Part shown: piece after piece, positions 24,074 to 32,347 of the stretch | Position numbering within the stretch: position 1 is the first letter of the stretch | Layout of the letters: every line of letters begins with the position of its first letter | Source of the DNA: Xanthobacter aminoxidans | GTDB taxonomy: Bacteria > Pseudomonadota > Alphaproteobacteria > Rhizobiales > Xanthobacteraceae | DNA: 64,000 nt | Direction of reading: 5' to 3' | Assembly: GCF_023571765.1 (NCBI RefSeq) | Contig: NZ_JAMJXC010000005.1 | Coordinates: forward strand, 62,001 to 126,000 | Notes under the pieces: model-generated | Told to the model about the DNA's origin: nothing | Seen by the model: only the letters and a program-made list of their open reading frames with translations | Databases searched by the model: none | Position numbers and translations under genes: made by a program

Positions 24074-26458
24074 TCAAAGGCGCGCCGAGCCTCGCGCGGC
24101 CTGCACCAGCCGGAACAGGCGATCCGGCGTTACCGGCAGGGTGTCCACCTCGATGCCGAGCGGCGCGAGGGCGTCCGACACCGCATTGGCGATGGCCGCC
24201 GGCGCGCCAATGGTGCCGCCCTCTCCCATGCCACGGAACCCGCCGATATTGTTCGGCAGGTCCGCCTCCACATGGAGGATCTCGATCTCAGGCATGGTGC
24301 TGGCGATGGGTACGAGATAGTCGGCGAGGCTCGCGGTCAGCAATTGGCCTCCCTCATCGTGAACCACTTCCTCCAGCAGGGCGGCGCCGATGCCCTGGGC
24401 GACGGCGCCGTGTACCTGCCCGTCGACGATGAGTGGATTGATGATGCGCCCGCAATCCTCCGCCACGGCGAAGCGCTTCACCGTCACCGCAAAGGTCGCG
24501 GGATCGACCTCCACCATGGCAAGATGGGTGGAGGCGCAGGCCGTGCCGAGATAGGGGTCGTAGCTCTCGGAGCCGACGAGATCCTCCCGCTGCTCGTGGG
24601 GGATGCGCCCCATCTGCGCATAGACCGCGTGGGCGACTTCCCGGAAGGTCATTGTCGCATTGGAGGAGCGGGCGCGGATGATGCCGCCTTCGGCCTCAAG
24701 GTCGTCCACCGGAACGTCCATGAGGAAGGCGGCGGCCTTCAGCACCTTCGCCTTCACCACGCGCGCGGTCTTGGTGGCGGCGCCGCCGCCGAGCACCGCC
24801 GACCGGCTGGCATAGGTGCCTGTGCCCATGGGCACGAGGGCGCTGTCGCCGTGCTGGATCTCGATGTCCTCCATGCGGCAGCCGAGCTCGTCGGCGACCA
24901 CCTGGGCGAGTGTCGTCTCCAGCCCCTGGCCGTGGGAGGAGATGCCGAACGCGGCCGTCACGGCACCGGTGGCATCGATGCGGATGGAGGCGGTCTCCGT
25001 GCCTGTGTTGATGGGCATGCCCGGCGCGACGGCGATGCGCGAGCCGATGCCCGTCAGCTCCGCATAGCTTGCGAGCCCGATGCCCACCCATCGCCCCTCG
25101 GCCCGGGCCGCGTCGCGCTGGCGCAGGAGGGCAGGGTAGTCCACCAGCTCGCAAACGCCCTGAAGGCATTCCTGGAATGCTGAGCGGTCCCAGATGATGC
25201 CGGAGCCGGTGCGGTAGGGAAATTCCTCGGCCGTCACCAGGTTGCGGCGCCGGATTTCGGAGGGGTCCATGCCGAGCTTGCGGGCCGCCATGTCCATCAG
25301 CCGTTCCATGGCGAAGGTGGAGGAGGGGCGGCCGACGCCGCGATAGGGGCCGGTGGGCGGCTTGGGGGTGAGCACGCCGCGCACCCGGCCGCGATAATGC
25401 TCCATGCGGTAGGGGCCGGGTAGGAAGCTCACCACCTGCACGGGTTCCAGCGCGCCGGTCCATGGGTAGATGGAATAGGCGCCGATATCGCCGATCACGT
25501 CCGCCCGGAGGCCGAGCAGGCGCCCGTCCGCATCCACCGCCAGCTCCGCCTCGATGGTTTCATCGAAGGCCTGGCTCATGGCGGTGAGGTCTTCCATGCG
25601 GTCGGCGACGAACTTCACCGGCCGCTCCAGCTTGCGCGCGAGCACGCAGACCAGCATCTCCTCATGGTTCAACGAGCCCTTGCCGCCGAAGCTGCCACCC
25701 ACGTCGGGCGCCACCACCCGTACCCGGTTGCCCGGAAGGTCGAGGCAGGAGCCGAGCACGTCGCAGATGATGCCGGGGATGTTGGTGGAGGAATGCAGGG
25801 TGAGGGCCTGTCGCCGCCGGTCCCACTCGGCCAGGTAGGAGCGGGTTTCCATGGGCATGGGCGTCTTGCGCGTCATGCGGAAGCGCCCCTTCACCACCAC
25901 TGCCGCCGCGGCGATGGCCGCGTCCACGTCGCCGCGGGCGAAGGTGCGGGAGATGATGACGTTGGTACCGGCCTCGTCATGCAGGAGCGGGGCGTCATCC
26001 ATAGCTGCGTCGTCTTTTGAGACGGCGACGGGCAGCGGCTCGTAATCGATGGAGATCAGCTCCAACGCGTCCTCGGCGGCGTATCGGCTTTCGGCGACCA
26101 CCGCGACCACGGGCTCGCCGACATAGCGCACCTTGCCCTCGGCGAGGGGGCGGAAGGGCGTCGCGTAATAGCCCTTCATGCGGGAGGTGGGGATGGCCGG
26201 CTTGAAGTCTCCGGCGATGTCTCCCGCATCGAAGATCGCGACCACGCCGGGCACCGCGAAGGCCTCCCCGACATCGATGGACCGGATGCGCGCATGGGGC
26301 TGGTCGCTGCGCAGGACCGCCACATGCAGAAGGCCCTGCGGGGCCATGTCGTCCACATAGCGGCCCGAGCCGGTCAGCAGGCGCGGGTCCTCGGTGCGCT
26401 TGATGCGCTGGCCGACCAGCCGGGGGCGCATCTCCACGGAAGCGTCGAAGGCGGTCAT
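24074..26458 (-). CDS. Mo-hydroxylase large subunit, xanthine dehydrogenase family (form II type)
   Basis: 794 residues. Begins with the small Ald_Xan_dh domain (KRTEDPRLLTGSGRYVDD), then the two molybdopterin-binding domains. The active-site loop reads GPYRGVGRP, the form II version of the CoxL signature, not the AYRCSFR of true CO dehydrogenase, so it hydroxylates an organic substrate. QGxE-type GHGQGLET binds the cofactor, and the catalytic Glu is in GMGEGGTIGAPAAI near the C-terminus. Partners are the 2Fe-2S protein (26455) and FAD protein (26937), both joined by ATGA overlaps, in the order FAD, Fe-S, Mo from one promoter. Likely hydroxylates a ring carbon or aldehyde of the substrate handled by the adjacent CoA pathway; exact substrate unknown. 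Confidence 0.9.
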   Translation of the reverse strand: MTAFDASVEMRPRLVGQRIKRTEDPRLLTGSGRYVDDMAPQGLLHVAVLRSDQPHARIRSIDVGEAFAVPGVVAIFDAGDIAGDFKPAIPTSRMKGYYATPFRPLAEGKVRYVGEPVVAVVAESRYAAEDALELISIDYEPLPVAVSKDDAAMDDAPLLHDEAGTNVIISRTFARGDVDAAIAAAAVVVKGRFRMTRKTPMPMETRSYLAEWDRRRQALTLHSSTNIPGIICDVLGSCLDLPGNRVRVVAPDVGGSFGGKGSLNHEEMLVCVLARKLERPVKFVADRMEDLTAMSQAFDETIEAELAVDADGRLLGLRADVIGDIGAYSIYPWTGALEPVQVVSFLPGPYRMEHYRGRVRGVLTPKPPTGPYRGVGRPSSTFAMERLMDMAARKLGMDPSEIRRRNLVTAEEFPYRTGSGIIWDRSAFQECLQGVCELVDYPALLRQRDAARAEGRWVGIGLASYAELTGIGSRIAVAPGMPINTGTETASIRIDATGAVTAAFGISSHGQGLETTLAQVVADELGCRMEDIEIQHGDSALVPMGTGTYASRSAVLGGGAATKTARVVKAKVLKAAAFLMDVPVDDLEAEGGIIRARSSNATMTFREVAHAVYAQMGRIPHEQREDLVGSESYDPYLGTACASTHLAMVEVDPATFAVTVKRFAVAEDCGRIINPLIVDGQVHGAVAQGIGAALLEEVVHDEGGQLLTASLADYLVPIASTMPEIEILHVEADLPNNIGGFRGMGEGGTIGAPAAIANAVSDALAPLGIEVDTLPVTPDRLFRLVQAARGSARL

Positions 26459-26937
26459 GTCAGCGGCCCCCGTTCGCGCGCCAGCTCACGCACCGCATCC
26501 ACGATGTGCTGATAGCCCGTGCAGCGGCAGATGTTGCCGGAGAGCGCCTCGCGGATCGCGTCGTCGGTCTCCAGCGGGTGGTGGCGCAGCATGTCGGTGA
26601 TGGTCATCAGGAAGCCCGGCGTGCAGAAGCCGCACTGGAGGCCGTGGTGCTCGCGAAAGGCCTGCTGGACGCGGCCGAGATCGCTCATCCGGCCGAGCCC
26701 TTCCACCGTCTCGATGGTCGCGCCGTCTGCCTGAATGGCTAGGGTCAGGCAGGAGCGGGCGCTGCGCCCGTCCATAAGAATGGTGCAGGCGCCGCACACG
26801 CCGTGTTCGCAGCCCACGTGCGTGCCTGTCAGGCCAAGCTCGTGGCGCAGGAAATCGCTCAGCAACAGCCGCGCGTCCACCGCGCGGGTATAGGTGAGCC
26901 CGTTGATGGTGAGCGTGATGGTGGCCTGGTCCTGCAT
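26455..26937 (-). CDS. 2Fe-2S subunit of the Mo-hydroxylase (CoxS/XdhC-like small subunit)
   Basis: 160 residues from the ATG at 26937, which overlaps the FAD-subunit stop (ATGA). A start 13 codons upstream is possible but lies inside that gene. Plant-type ferredoxin cluster: CEHGVCGACTILMDG with a fourth Cys in RSCLTLA. The second cluster uses QCGFCTPGF and ICRCTGY in the C-terminal helical domain. These eight cysteines carry the two 2Fe-2S clusters that pass electrons from the Mo centre to FAD. Its own stop overlaps the large-subunit start by four bases. Confidence 0.93.
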   Translation of the reverse strand: MQDQATITLTINGLTYTRAVDARLLLSDFLRHELGLTGTHVGCEHGVCGACTILMDGRSARSCLTLAIQADGATIETVEGLGRMSDLGRVQQAFREHHGLQCGFCTPGFLMTITDMLRHHPLETDDAIREALSGNICRCTGYQHIVDAVRELARERGPLT

Positions 26938-27821
26938 CACGCCGCCCCGCCGGTGGTTTCGCCCGTCCGTTGCCACGCCTCGGCGAGCGCGCGCCGTGCG
27001 AGCGCGCCTGCGAGGTGGCGGCGATAGTCGGCGGAGGCATTGAGATCGGAGTTCGGCTGGATGGCCGCCTGGAGCAGGGCTGCGGCCTCATCGAAGGCCG
27101 CAGGAGTGCCCTCGCGCCCCTCCAGAGCCGCTTCCACGTCTGCGAACCGCAATGCCGTGTCCGCGATGCCCATCATGGCGATGCGTACGTTCCGCATCCG
27201 TCCATCCGCCCGCGCCATGAGCACGGCGATGGCTGCCAGCGCATAGTCGCCATGGCGGCGCGAAAACTCCTCGAATGCCCAGCCCGTGCCGTCCTCGGGA
27301 ATGGCCAGATCGACGGCCACGACCATCTCGTCCGGCTCCAATGCGGTGGAGAGGGAGCCGACCAGAAAGTCCCGTGCCGCCATGGTCCGGTCGCCGCGCG
27401 GGGAAGCGATATGGATCGTGCCGTCGAGCAGCAGCGTCATCATGGGCATCTCGGCGGCGGGGTCCGCGTGGCACACGCTGCCGCAGAAGGTGCCGCGGTT
27501 GCGCACCGTGAGATGCGCCACGTGCTTCATGGCGGCGTGGAGCACCGGGATGTGCCGCGCCACCAGCCCGTCCTCCGCCGTCATGCGGTGGCGCACCAGC
27601 GCGCCGAGGCGCAACACGCCGGCCTCTTGCGTGATGCGGTCGAGGTCCGGGATGCGGTTGATGTCCACGAGGACCGACGGCTTCACGAGGCGAAAATTCA
27701 TCATGGGCATGAGGCTCTGCCCGCCCGCGAGCACCTTCCCGTCGCCGCCCGCGCCCGCAAGCGCCTCCACCGCGTGGGCGATGCTCTCGGCGCGCACATA
27801 GTCGAACCGGGCGGGCTTCAT
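26937..27821 (-). CDS. FAD-binding subunit of the Mo-hydroxylase (CoxM-like)
   Basis: 294 residues. FAD_binding_5 domain with AGGQSLMPMMNFRL (residues 32-45) and the second FAD motif in the segment RGTFCGSVCHADPAAE, where the more usual TxGG is changed to FCGS. A CO-dehydrogenase-flavoprotein C-terminal domain covers residues 175-280. First gene of the hydroxylase operon, starting 45 bases after the -10 of the promoter module at 27857-27893. Divergent from the alcohol dehydrogenase gene (gap 127 bases). Confidence 0.91.
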   Translation of the reverse strand: MKPARFDYVRAESIAHAVEALAGAGGDGKVLAGGQSLMPMMNFRLVKPSVLVDINRIPDLDRITQEAGVLRLGALVRHRMTAEDGLVARHIPVLHAAMKHVAHLTVRNRGTFCGSVCHADPAAEMPMMTLLLDGTIHIASPRGDRTMAARDFLVGSLSTALEPDEMVVAVDLAIPEDGTGWAFEEFSRRHGDYALAAIAVLMARADGRMRNVRIAMMGIADTALRFADVEAALEGREGTPAAFDEAAALLQAAIQPNSDLNASADYRRHLAGALARRALAEAWQRTGETTGGAA

Positions 27822-27856
27822 CGGCGCATTTCCGGCATGTCTGGTTCCGTTCCCTA

Positions 27857-27893
27857 GTGACTTGCATTATTAGACTATGATAGATCGTGTCAA
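27857..27893 (-). promoter_or_regulatory. Promoter module of the Mo-hydroxylase operon (shared with 19418-19454)
   Basis: On the minus strand TTGACA (27893-27888), 16 bases, then AATAAT (27871-27866): a near-consensus sigma-70 promoter. The block AGTCTAATAATGCAAGTCAC spans 27876-27857 and repeats, in 18 of 20 positions and at identical spacing from the -35, the block upstream of the thioesterase operon. The conservation continues past the -10, so a regulator site overlapping the transcription start is likely. Confidence 0.65.
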
Positions 27894-27948
27894 GCTGCCC
27901 GGAGTTGGCGGCAGGCGCGTTCGACGACCGTCAGGGAGCCTCAAAGCC

Positions 27949-29079
27949 ATGAAGATCAAAGCCGCCGTCCTGCGCAGCATGGGCGCGCCGATGCCCTACG
28001 CGCAGAGCCAGCCGCTCCACATCGAGGAGGTGGAGCTGGACCGGCCCGGCCGCGACGAGGTGCTGGTGAAGATCGCGGCGGCGGGCCTGTGCCACTCGGA
28101 CCTTTCCGTCATCAACGGCAGCCGCCCCCGGCCTATGCCCATGGCCATCGGCCACGAGGCGGCGGGTGTCGTGGTCGAGGCCGGCGACGGGGTGGACGAC
28201 CTGAAGCCGGGCGACCACGTGGTCATGGTGTTCATGCCCAGTTGCGGCCATTGCCAGCCCTGCTCGCAGGGCCGCCCCGCCCTGTGCGAGCCCGGCGCGG
28301 TGGCCAACGGCAAGGGCGAACTGCTGACCGGCGCGATCCGCCTGCACGAGGGCGAGGAGACCATCCATCATCACCTGGGATGCTCGGCCTTCGCTGACCA
28401 TGCGGTGGTTTCGCGTCGCTCATTGGTCCGGATAGACAAGGATATCCCCCTCGATGTCGCTGCGCTGTTCGGCTGCGCGGTGCTGACGGGGGTCGGTGCC
28501 GTGGTGAACACGGCCCGTGTGCAGGCGGGCGAGACGGTGGCTGTGGTCGGTCTTGGGGGCGTGGGCCTCGCCGCCGTCCTCGGGGCTCTGGCGGCGGGCG
28601 CCGCGCGGGTGGTCGCGGTGGACCTGTCGCCGGAAAAGCTGCAACTGGCCAAGGACTTCGGCGCCACCGGCGTCGTGGATGCCCGCGCGCCCGATGCCAT
28701 CGAGCAGGTGCGCGCGCTCACCGGCGGCGGGGCCGACTTCGTGTTTGAGTTCGCCGGCTCCGCGCGGGCGCTGGAGAATGCCTACAAGATGACCAAGCGC
28801 GGCGGCACCACTGTCACCGCCGGCTTGCCGCCGCCGGATGCGGTGCTGCCGGTGAACATCGTCAGCCTCGTCGCGGAAGAGCGCACGGTGAAGGGCAGTT
28901 ATATCGGCACCTGCGTCCCGGTGCGCGACGTGCCGCGCTACGTCGAGCTCTACAAGGCCGGCCGCCTGCCCGTGGACCGCCTGATGAGCGGGCGCATCCC
29001 GCTTGAGGACATCAACGAAGGCTTCGACCGGCTGCACGACGGCTCCGTCGTGCGGCTGGTGGTGGACTTCCAGGGCTGA
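27949..29079 (+). CDS. Zinc-dependent alcohol dehydrogenase (MDR family)
   Basis: 376 residues from the ATG at 27949 (GGGAG upstream). Catalytic zinc ligands: Cys in AAGLCHSDL, His-Glu in IGHEAAG. Structural zinc lobe: four Cys in PSCGHCQPCSQGRPALC. Rossmann GLGGVG near residue 200 followed by VVAVDLSPEK, so NAD is preferred. Class III-like/benzyl-alcohol-dehydrogenase-like group. It oxidises a primary alcohol to an aldehyde, which could then be a substrate for the adjacent Mo-hydroxylase. Divergent from that operon; a 23-residue frame and the CoxG-like gene follow it. Confidence 0.9.
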   Translation: MKIKAAVLRSMGAPMPYAQSQPLHIEEVELDRPGRDEVLVKIAAAGLCHSDLSVINGSRPRPMPMAIGHEAAGVVVEAGDGVDDLKPGDHVVMVFMPSCGHCQPCSQGRPALCEPGAVANGKGELLTGAIRLHEGEETIHHHLGCSAFADHAVVSRRSLVRIDKDIPLDVAALFGCAVLTGVGAVVNTARVQAGETVAVVGLGGVGLAAVLGALAAGAARVVAVDLSPEKLQLAKDFGATGVVDARAPDAIEQVRALTGGGADFVFEFAGSARALENAYKMTKRGGTTVTAGLPPPDAVLPVNIVSLVAEERTVKGSYIGTCVPVRDVPRYVELYKAGRLPVDRLMSGRIPLEDINEGFDRLHDGSVVRLVVDFQG

Positions 29080-29090
29080 GAGGACGCGAT

Positions 29091-29162
29091 ATGACCGACA
29101 AGCATTCCGCCACCCTGCTCGGTCTCGCGGGCGGCCTCGGCGGCATTGACGCCCCGGCCTGA
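29091..29162 (+). CDS. Possible 23-residue peptide or gene relic
   Basis: ATG at 29091, eight bases after GAGAGGA, and TGA at 29160-29162, 20 bases before the CoxG-like gene. The residues after the start are hydrophobic and glycine-rich (LLGLAGGLGG). It has a plausible ribosome-binding site and fits neatly in the gap, but no family is recognised. It may be a translated leader or the N-terminus of a deleted gene. Confidence 0.25.
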   Translation: MTDKHSATLLGLAGGLGGIDAPA

Positions 29163-29182
29163 AGGGGAAGGGAGACACGCAC

Positions 29183-29971
29183 ATGGACATGAGCGGCGAA
29201 CAGTTGATCCCGGCCCCGCGCGAGGTGGTCTGGCAGGCGCTCAACGATCCGGAGATCCTCAAGCTCTGCATTCCGGGCTGCCAGGAGCTGGTGAAAAGCT
29301 CCGACACGCAGATGAGCGCCAAGGTGGTGCTCAAGGTGGGGCCGGTCAGCGCCCGTTTCGAGGGGGCCGTGACCCTTTCGGACCTCGATCCGCCCAACGG
29401 CTATCGCATCAGCGGCGAAGGCCAGGGCGGCATGGCCGGCTTCGCCAAGGGCGAGGCGAGGGTCACGCTTGAGGCGGCCGGGGCGGACACCATCCTGCGA
29501 TACGAGGTCAATGCGCAGGTGGGGGGGAAGCTGGCTCAGCTCGGCGCCCGCCTCATCGACGCGACCGCGAAGCAGATGTCGGGCGCCTTCTTCAAGCGTT
29601 TCGCGCAGGAGATCATCGCGCGCCGGCCTCTCGGACAAGGGGATGGGCCGGCATCGGCTGCCATGCCTCCTCCGCCACTCAGCCCTGCCGCTCCTGTCGT
29701 GCATTCGCTTGGCGCACCTTCTCCCGCAGCGCCTCGGCCCCATGCCACGTCCGCCGGAATGCGCCTCGCCGGGCTCGGTATCTTCGCGGCCGCGCTCGTC
29801 GCTTCCGCCTATTTCCTTTCAGGGGCAGGGGAGCATGGCGGTCGAACGGGAGTCTCTCCCGACTTTTCGGCGGCGGTGATCCTCCTCCTGACGACAGGCT
29901 TGGGATACCTTCTTGGTCGCCTGCAAGGCGTCGTGACGACAGTCGTCACGATCAGGCATGAGGCAAGTTAG
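29183..29971 (+). CDS. CoxG-like SRPBCC protein with C-terminal membrane segments
   Basis: 262 residues. Residues 1-150 are the CO-dehydrogenase subunit G fold (PREVVWQALNDPEILKLCIPG, VKVGPVSARFEG, YEVNAQVGGKLAQLGARL). A proline-rich linker (150-190) is followed by two hydrophobic helices, about 195-212 and 228-247. CoxG recruits or helps mature Mo-hydroxylases at the membrane, so it fits the hydroxylase encoded at 24074-27821 although it is on the opposite strand. GGGAAGGGAG lies upstream of the ATG. Its stop codon overlaps the end of a minus-strand amidase-like fragment by four bases, a tight convergent junction. Confidence 0.85.
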   Translation: MDMSGEQLIPAPREVVWQALNDPEILKLCIPGCQELVKSSDTQMSAKVVLKVGPVSARFEGAVTLSDLDPPNGYRISGEGQGGMAGFAKGEARVTLEAAGADTILRYEVNAQVGGKLAQLGARLIDATAKQMSGAFFKRFAQEIIARRPLGQGDGPASAAMPPPPLSPAAPVVHSLGAPSPAAPRPHATSAGMRLAGLGIFAAALVASAYFLSGAGEHGGRTGVSPDFSAAVILLLTTGLGYLLGRLQGVVTTVVTIRHEAS

Positions 29972-30060
29972 ACCAGGGCCGGCGCGGGGGCCGAATGCGG
30001 CGCTGGGCCGGGCGAGGCGGGGCCGGAGATGAAGGCGCCGAACGCATCGGCACCGCTCAT
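29968..30060 (-). pseudogene. Amidase N-terminal relic, coupled to the amidohydrolase gene
   Basis: A 30-codon frame whose ATG overlaps the TGA of the amidohydrolase gene (ATGA), a hallmark of a real next gene in an operon. It begins MSGADAFGAFISGP, which resembles the extreme N-terminus of amidase-signature enzymes of the AtzE/AtzF kind, then runs into alanine-proline sequence and stops at 29968, exactly where the CoxG-like gene ends. This looks like the stump of an amidase gene lost when the two clusters were joined. The resemblance is by eye and short. Confidence 0.35.
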
Positions 30061-31298
30061 TGTCCGCACCCGCAGCCGGGAAAGTGCAGTTTCGCCCGCT
30101 CCCGCGTCAAGGTGCGCCGGCCGCCCTTGAAGGCCGCGAGGACAGGGGACAACTCGGCCACCGCATCGCGCGGGGAGGGGCTGTCGATGATGACGAAATC
30201 CGCCGCCTTGCCGACCGCCAGCCCGTAGTCGGGAAGGTTCATGAGGCGGGCGGGGCGGCTCGTCACCATGTGGAAGCACTCGGTCATGTCGTGGGCCGAG
30301 CCCACGTGGCAGATGTTGGCGTTGAGGTTCGCCATCCGCAATTGCGAGCAGTCGCCGAACGGGGTGAAGGGGTTCAGCACATTGTTGGTGGAGAGCGAGC
30401 AGTTCACCCCCTGCTGCAGCAGCAGGTGCGCCGGGGTGACGCCGCGCGTCTTGGCGAAGGTGCGATCCCGGCCCATCAGGAACAGGTCGGTGGAGGGCAG
30501 CACGGTGAGCGCGACGCCGGCATCGCGCATGCGCGTGGCGATCTCCACCAGCCGCTCCGGTTCCACATAGGCGAGCTTGGTGACATGGCCGATGGCCACC
30601 CGTCCGCCCCAGCCGAAGCGTTCGGTGAGCGCGCAGACATATTCGAGATCGAGCGCCGTGGGATCGGCGCCGAAATCCAGATGCATGTCGATGTCCACGT
30701 CGAAGTCGCGGGCCATCTGGAACACCCGGTCGATCTGTCCGTGCGGGTCGGTGTCCGTATAGGGCGCCGCGCCCACCGCTTTCGCCCCGCGTTGCAGCGC
30801 CTCCACCATCAGCTCTGCGGTGCCCGGATTGTTGGTGAGGCCCTCCTGCGGGAACACGCAGACCTCGATGTCGATGGCCCAGCGATAATCCGCCACCAGT
30901 TGCATCACCCCCTCGAAGCCGCGCAGGCCGATGCCGGGGTCCACCTCCAGGTGGGTGCGCATGTGGGTGGTGCCCTGGGCGATGGCTTTCTCGATGGTGC
31001 GCCGGCCTCGGGCGTACACATCCTCCGGGGTGAAGTCCTTCTTGGCGCGGGCCACCTCGGCGATGGCCTCCTCCAGATCGCCCCGCCGGGAAGAGCAGCG
31101 ATCGAGGATGCAGGACTTGTCGAGGTGGATGTGGGTTTCCACGAAACCGGGGGCGACGAGGCATCCCCCGGCATCCACCACCTCGGCGTCAGCCGTGATC
31201 TCGGGCGCGATGGCTTCGATCCGGCCGGCGGTGATGGCGATATCGACGATATGGTCCGGCGCGTCCGGCAGGCGGGCGTTCTTGACAATCAGGTCCAT
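30057..31298 (-). CDS. Cytosine-deaminase-like amidohydrolase
   Basis: 413 residues. Metal-binding HxH in VETHIHLDK (about residue 57), a catalytic Glu-containing strand is less clear, His in DIDMHLDFG and IGHVTKL, and the Asp position is represented near LSTNNVLNPFTPFGDC. The overall layout is that of CodA/AtzC-type deaminases acting on cyclic amidines or N-alkyl-triazines and pyrimidines. The C-terminus has an unusual Cys-Gly-Cys (PGCGCGQ). The canonical HTDE-like Asp motif is altered to STNNV, so deaminase activity on cytosine itself is doubtful. Located 40 bases behind a LysR gene on the same strand; its stop overlaps an amidase-like stump. Confidence 0.8.
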   Translation of the reverse strand: MDLIVKNARLPDAPDHIVDIAITAGRIEAIAPEITADAEVVDAGGCLVAPGFVETHIHLDKSCILDRCSSRRGDLEEAIAEVARAKKDFTPEDVYARGRRTIEKAIAQGTTHMRTHLEVDPGIGLRGFEGVMQLVADYRWAIDIEVCVFPQEGLTNNPGTAELMVEALQRGAKAVGAAPYTDTDPHGQIDRVFQMARDFDVDIDMHLDFGADPTALDLEYVCALTERFGWGGRVAIGHVTKLAYVEPERLVEIATRMRDAGVALTVLPSTDLFLMGRDRTFAKTRGVTPAHLLLQQGVNCSLSTNNVLNPFTPFGDCSQLRMANLNANICHVGSAHDMTECFHMVTSRPARLMNLPDYGLAVGKAADFVIIDSPSPRDAVAELSPVLAAFKGGRRTLTRERAKLHFPGCGCGQ

Positions 31299-31338
31299 GG
31301 GGGGCCTCGACGGCTGGCAGGGGTTGATTTCCGCGATT

Positions 31339-32286
31339 TCACTTCACGCTGGCGCGGGCCTTCTCGCCCTTGAGCTTGGCGCGCCAGGTTCCGGCTTCGA
31401 CCATCTCGGCGATGACATTGGCCATCACCTTGGCCACCGCCTCGGAGCCGCGCGGGTTCATGCTGCGCTGGGAGACGACGACGGACAGCCGCCAGGACGG
31501 CGTCGGGTCGAGAATGGGGACGGCAACCATCTCGCCGCGCGCCATCTCGTCCATGAAAGCGAAATGTGGCATCACCCCCAACGCCCGGCCGGAGCGCACC
31601 AGACGGGCGATGGTGGGCAGGCTGTCGCAGGCCGTGGCGATGGGCTCCACGTCGTTGCGGGCAGCGAACTGCTCGATCACCGTGCGCATCACGTTGGGCG
31701 CGCCGGGCAACACGATGGGCCACGCGAACATGTCGCGGAACGCGATGGCGCCCTTGGCTGCCAGAGGGTGATCGGGCGCTGTGAACAGCATGAGGTCCTC
31801 GACCATCATCTCGGTCCAGGCCACGTGCTCGAACGCCTTGTGGTCGTACAGCAGGGCCACGTCCAGCCGGCCGGCCTGGAGGAGATCGTCGAGATAGCCG
31901 GTCATGGCCTCCACCACGTGGAGGGCGATCTTGGGCTGCTGTTCGGCCATCGCGGAGATCAGCGGCAGTCCGAGGCCCCGGCAGGCAGAGGTGGGCAGCC
32001 CCACCGACACCCGTCCCGATGGATTGAGCGACGTGGAGCGAACCTGGTCCTTCACCCGGTCCACCTCCTCAAGGATGCGGCGGGCATGGTCGTAGAATTG
32101 CTGTCCCAGCTCGGAGGGCGTGACGCCGCGCGCATGGCGCATGAGCAGTTCGACGCCCAGCTCTTCCTCCAGATTCTTCATCTGCTGGCTCAGCGAGGGC
32201 TGAGCAATGCGCAAAACCTCTGCCGCACGCGAGAAATTCCCGCTCTCTGCAATCTGGACGAAGTATTTGAGCTGACGAAGGTCCAT
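31339..32286 (-). CDS. LysR-family transcriptional regulator
   Basis: 315 residues. N-terminal wHTH MDLRQLKYFVQIAESGNFSR with helix 3 in QPSLSQQMKNLEEELG, then the two-lobed effector domain to residue 300 (CynR/CbbR/nac-like group). Read in the same direction as the amidohydrolase gene, which it precedes by 40 bases, and divergent from the ABC importer operon at 32584. A dyad with T-N11-A layout lies 29 bases upstream of its start (32315-32330). It probably controls both directions. Confidence 0.92.
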   Translation of the reverse strand: MDLRQLKYFVQIAESGNFSRAAEVLRIAQPSLSQQMKNLEEELGVELLMRHARGVTPSELGQQFYDHARRILEEVDRVKDQVRSTSLNPSGRVSVGLPTSACRGLGLPLISAMAEQQPKIALHVVEAMTGYLDDLLQAGRLDVALLYDHKAFEHVAWTEMMVEDLMLFTAPDHPLAAKGAIAFRDMFAWPIVLPGAPNVMRTVIEQFAARNDVEPIATACDSLPTIARLVRSGRALGVMPHFAFMDEMARGEMVAVPILDPTPSWRLSVVVSQRSMNPRGSEAVAKVMANVIAEMVEAGTWRAKLKGEKARASVK

Positions 32287-32314
32287 GGCTCACCTTTGCA
32301 TTATCTGAAATGGC

Positions 32315-32330
32315 ATTGCCTAAAGGCGAT
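32315..32330. promoter_or_regulatory. Candidate LysR box
   Basis: ATTGCC-TAAA-GGCGAT, a 6-base dyad with one mismatch, containing T-N11-A, 29 bases before the LysR gene start and overlapping TTGACA on the minus strand at 32336-32331. A typical autoregulatory site for a LysR protein. Confidence 0.45.
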
Positions 32331-32347
32331 TGTCAAATTGCATGATA

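Noticed and set aside
24074-27821. True aerobic CO dehydrogenase (CoxMSL)
   Set aside because: The large-subunit loop reads GPYRGVGRP, not the Cys-containing AYRCSFR of form I CO dehydrogenase. It is a related hydroxylase.
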